A stretch of DNA of 6,550 nt from an uncultured Verrucomicrobia subdivision 3 bacterium. GTDB taxonomy: Bacteria > Verrucomicrobiota > Verrucomicrobiia > Limisphaerales > UBA11358. Shown here piece after piece: positions 5,436 through 6,550 of the stretch (position 1 is its first letter; every line of letters begins with the position of its first letter). The stretch is from assembly GCA_903861445.1 (NCBI GenBank), contig CAIOUK010000126.1, positions 1-6,550 of the forward strand. The letters run 5' to 3'. The notes beneath the pieces were generated by a model. The model had not been told where the DNA came from, ran no database searches, and saw nothing but the letters and a program-made list of their open reading frames with translations. Both the position numbers and the translations under genes were made by a program.

Positions 5436-5470
5436 TTTGCCGGCGGCGTGATTTCATCCATGCCCTAAAT

Positions 5471-5507
5471 AAAAAGCCCCGGCCAGTAATGGTCGGGGTT
5501 GTTTTTT
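5471..5507. terminator. bidirectional intrinsic terminator between convergent operons
   Basis: CCCCGGCCA (5477-5485) pairs with TGGTCGGGG (5490-5498) over a GTAA tetraloop, with one G-T wobble. The stem is flanked by AAAAA (5471-5475) on the left and TTTTTT (5502-5507) on the right, so it can end transcripts from both directions. It serves the nucleotidyltransferase pair on the + strand and the ArdC-RadC operon on the - strand. The RadC stop codon (5506-5508) lies inside the T tract. Confidence 0.9.
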
Positions 5508-5970
5508 AGCTAAAGAAGAAGCCTAATTCTCTTAGCGAGCTATGATTCTGGTTGCCGATAACGACATGGTCGATCAACTCGATTTTCAGTAGTTGCCCCG
5601 CACGAATCAAATCGCGGGTTACTTTGATGTCGGCTTCGGATGGTGTGCTTTCACCACTGGGATGATTGTGGATGACCACGATGCAAGCAGCGGCGGCTAT
5701 AATCGCACAGCGGAACACCTCACGCGGATGCACCAGAATGGTGTCCATCGTGCCGATGCTCAACAACTGATGCCCTTTGACTCGCTTGCGCGTGTTCAAC
5801 AGCAACACCGCCATGCACTCGCATTCAGGATTGAAGTGCGGAGCCGTGGCAATGTGCAACCGCCAGTAATCCACCACCTGTCGCGGCGTCTCGCACACCA
5901 GCATTTCGCTGGGAACGGGACAGTCACGCAGGGACATCACCTTGAATTCCTGCGGATGGATCGCCCTCAT
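5506..5970 (-). CDS. radC: short RadC-like JAB/MPN-domain protein
   Basis: This 154-aa protein consists almost only of the RadC-type JAB (MPN+) domain. The metal motif HNHPSGESTPSEAD (101-114) supplies the JAMM ligands H101, H103 and D114 with S111. Upstream are CECMAVLLLNTRKRV (50-64), GHQLLSIGTMDTILVHPREV (66-85), and downstream the helix LIRAGQLLKIELIDHVVIG. Chromosomal RadC proteins carry an extra N-terminal helix-hairpin-helix region and are about 220 aa. This short form is the type found on plasmids, prophages and genomic islands. The biochemical role of RadC is unsettled; the old 'DNA repair' label is not supported by the domain alone. ATG 5970 is preceded by a strong Shine-Dalgarno and overlaps the ArdC stop by four bases (ATGA), so translation is coupled to the antirestriction gene. 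The gene ends in the bidirectional terminator. Confidence 0.9.
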   Translation of the reverse strand: MRAIHPQEFKVMSLRDCPVPSEMLVCETPRQVVDYWRLHIATAPHFNPECECMAVLLLNTRKRVKGHQLLSIGTMDTILVHPREVFRCAIIAAAACIVVIHNHPSGESTPSEADIKVTRDLIRAGQLLKIELIDHVVIGNQNHSSLRELGFFFS

Positions 5971-6550
5971 GCCATCACCTCCGCCGGTTTCGGCGGCACT
6001 GAGATTTTGGGAATGATGTCTTCCGCCGGAATCTCCGGTTTATGGCCGAGGATAAAGTCCGCCGCCTTCTGCGCCTGCGCCGCCGCGTGGACGATGAGCG
6101 TTTTGTCTTCCCGCAACTGTTTCAACCAGCCTTCGAGATAGGCCGCCGAACTGTCAATGGTGCGATCCACGATGCCGGCGTAACCGCAAAGAAATGCACT
6201 ACCCATTTCGGCAATCAATTCCTCCTTGGCGTAAGGGTCGGAACCATAACCGTTCCGTTCCATGATGCTGGCACGTTTCAATCGCTTTTCATGGCCGGTC
6301 GAATGCACCAACTCATGAAACAACGTGGCATGATAATGGTCTTCCGATTTGAAACGCACCGGGTCGGGCATATTCACCACGTCACTGACGGGGGAATAGG
6401 ACGCCATATTCATCCCGTGCTTGATGACGGGACGCTGCGGCATGTTGGCCACGAGTTCCGCCGGCAAGGTTTGGATGAACGCGGATTCATCCGCCGGGGG
6501 AATATTCTTCAGTCCCGTGCATTGCGACACGTTGAAGACGTGATACAGGC
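5967..6550 (-). CDS. ardC: ArdC-type antirestriction protein, C-terminal part (runs off the window)
   Basis: About 194 C-terminal residues of an ArdC-family protein are visible, and the frame is open to the window edge. YHVFNVSQCTGL (from 6545 down) is the typical 'Y-x-V-F-N-x-x-Q-x-x-G-L' motif that precedes the zincin-like peptidase domain. The zinc-binding motif FHELVHSTGH is encoded around 6290-6320, with the two histidines of HExxH visible. The later YAKEELIAEMGSAFL (about 6185-6235) provides the third glutamate ligand. Full family members are about 290-320 aa and have an N-terminal ssDNA-binding domain (outside the window). ArdC proteins protect incoming single-stranded plasmid DNA during conjugation. 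The GTG at 6530 would be an in-frame start but cuts through the conserved motif, so the true start is upstream. The gene is first in a coupled operon with the short RadC and is typical of conjugative or integrative element cargo. Confidence 0.9.
   Translation of the reverse strand, partial: LYHVFNVSQCTGLKNIPPADESAFIQTLPAELVANMPQRPVIKHGMNMASYSPVSDVVNMPDPVRFKSEDHYHATLFHELVHSTGHEKRLKRASIMERNGYGSDPYAKEELIAEMGSAFLCGYAGIVDRTIDSSAAYLEGWLKQLREDKTLIVHAAAQAQKAADFILGHKPEIPAEDIIPKISVPPKPAEVMA
5975..5980 (-). promoter_or_regulatory. strong Shine-Dalgarno of the RadC gene
   Basis: On the - strand AGGTGA lies four bases upstream of the RadC ATG (5970), inside the last codons of ardC. Together with the ATGA overlap it fixes the RadC start and allows re-initiation after ArdC translation. 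Confidence 0.75.

Noticed and set aside
5593..6141. 182-codon + strand open frame across RadC/ArdC
   Set aside because: It is antisense to two clearly recognised and coupled genes; its His/Arg-rich composition is typical of a shadow frame.
1..6550. CRISPR array, tRNA or rRNA gene
   Set aside because: I saw no regularly spaced short repeats beyond the attC sites and no recognisable tRNA or rRNA sequence on either strand.

Overview
The window is accessory DNA, with a mobile-element flavour, from a moderately GC-rich environmental bacterium. Several proteins feel like Verrucomicrobiota (Pedosphaera/Limisphaerales-like) sequences: the serine recombinase, the fragment downstream of it, and the toxin-antitoxin pair. 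This is a family-resemblance impression, not a proven assignment, and there is no marker gene.

Region 1 (1-1421) is part of an integron cassette array. Two complete attC sites (446-544 and 866-992), the right part of a third (1-55) and the left part of a fourth (1389-1421) bracket three one-gene cassettes on the + strand. Cassettes 1 and 3 carry close paralogues of the same 123-aa four-helix membrane protein. Cassette 2, between them, carries a small BamE/SmpA-like lipoprotein. All three products are envelope proteins. No integron integrase or attI lies in the window.

Region 2 (1422-3571) is a scar zone. The attC of cassette 3 stops abruptly and is joined to the 3' end of a large serine recombinase gene on the - strand. 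The last ten codons of that gene's frame are attC DNA. The recombinase has lost its N-terminus with the catalytic serine. At that same junction a + strand gene begins without its 5' part (2741-3454). Its 3' end overlaps a 42-aa zinc-ribbon ORF on the - strand (3443-3571).

Region 3 (3572-5435) holds two two-gene + strand modules. The first is a HigBA-type toxin-antitoxin pair (3679-4319, ATGA overlap). Its predicted promoter has an extended -10 inside a perfect palindrome and would give a nearly leaderless toxin transcript. The second pairs a small helical protein (4589-4918) with an overlapping DUF6036-like nucleotidyltransferase (4899-5435), a plausible but unproven toxin-antitoxin or defence pair.

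Region 4 (5436-6550) begins with a bidirectional terminator (5471-5507). It is followed by a - strand operon of an ArdC-type antirestriction metallopeptidase (running off the right edge) and a short RadC/JAB protein, joined by an ATGA overlap. ArdC and short RadC proteins are typical cargo of plasmids, integrative elements and genomic islands.

Overall the window joins an integron array, a decayed site-specific recombinase, addiction-type modules and antirestriction-type genes. The most distinctive point is the attC interrupted exactly where a serine recombinase gene begins.
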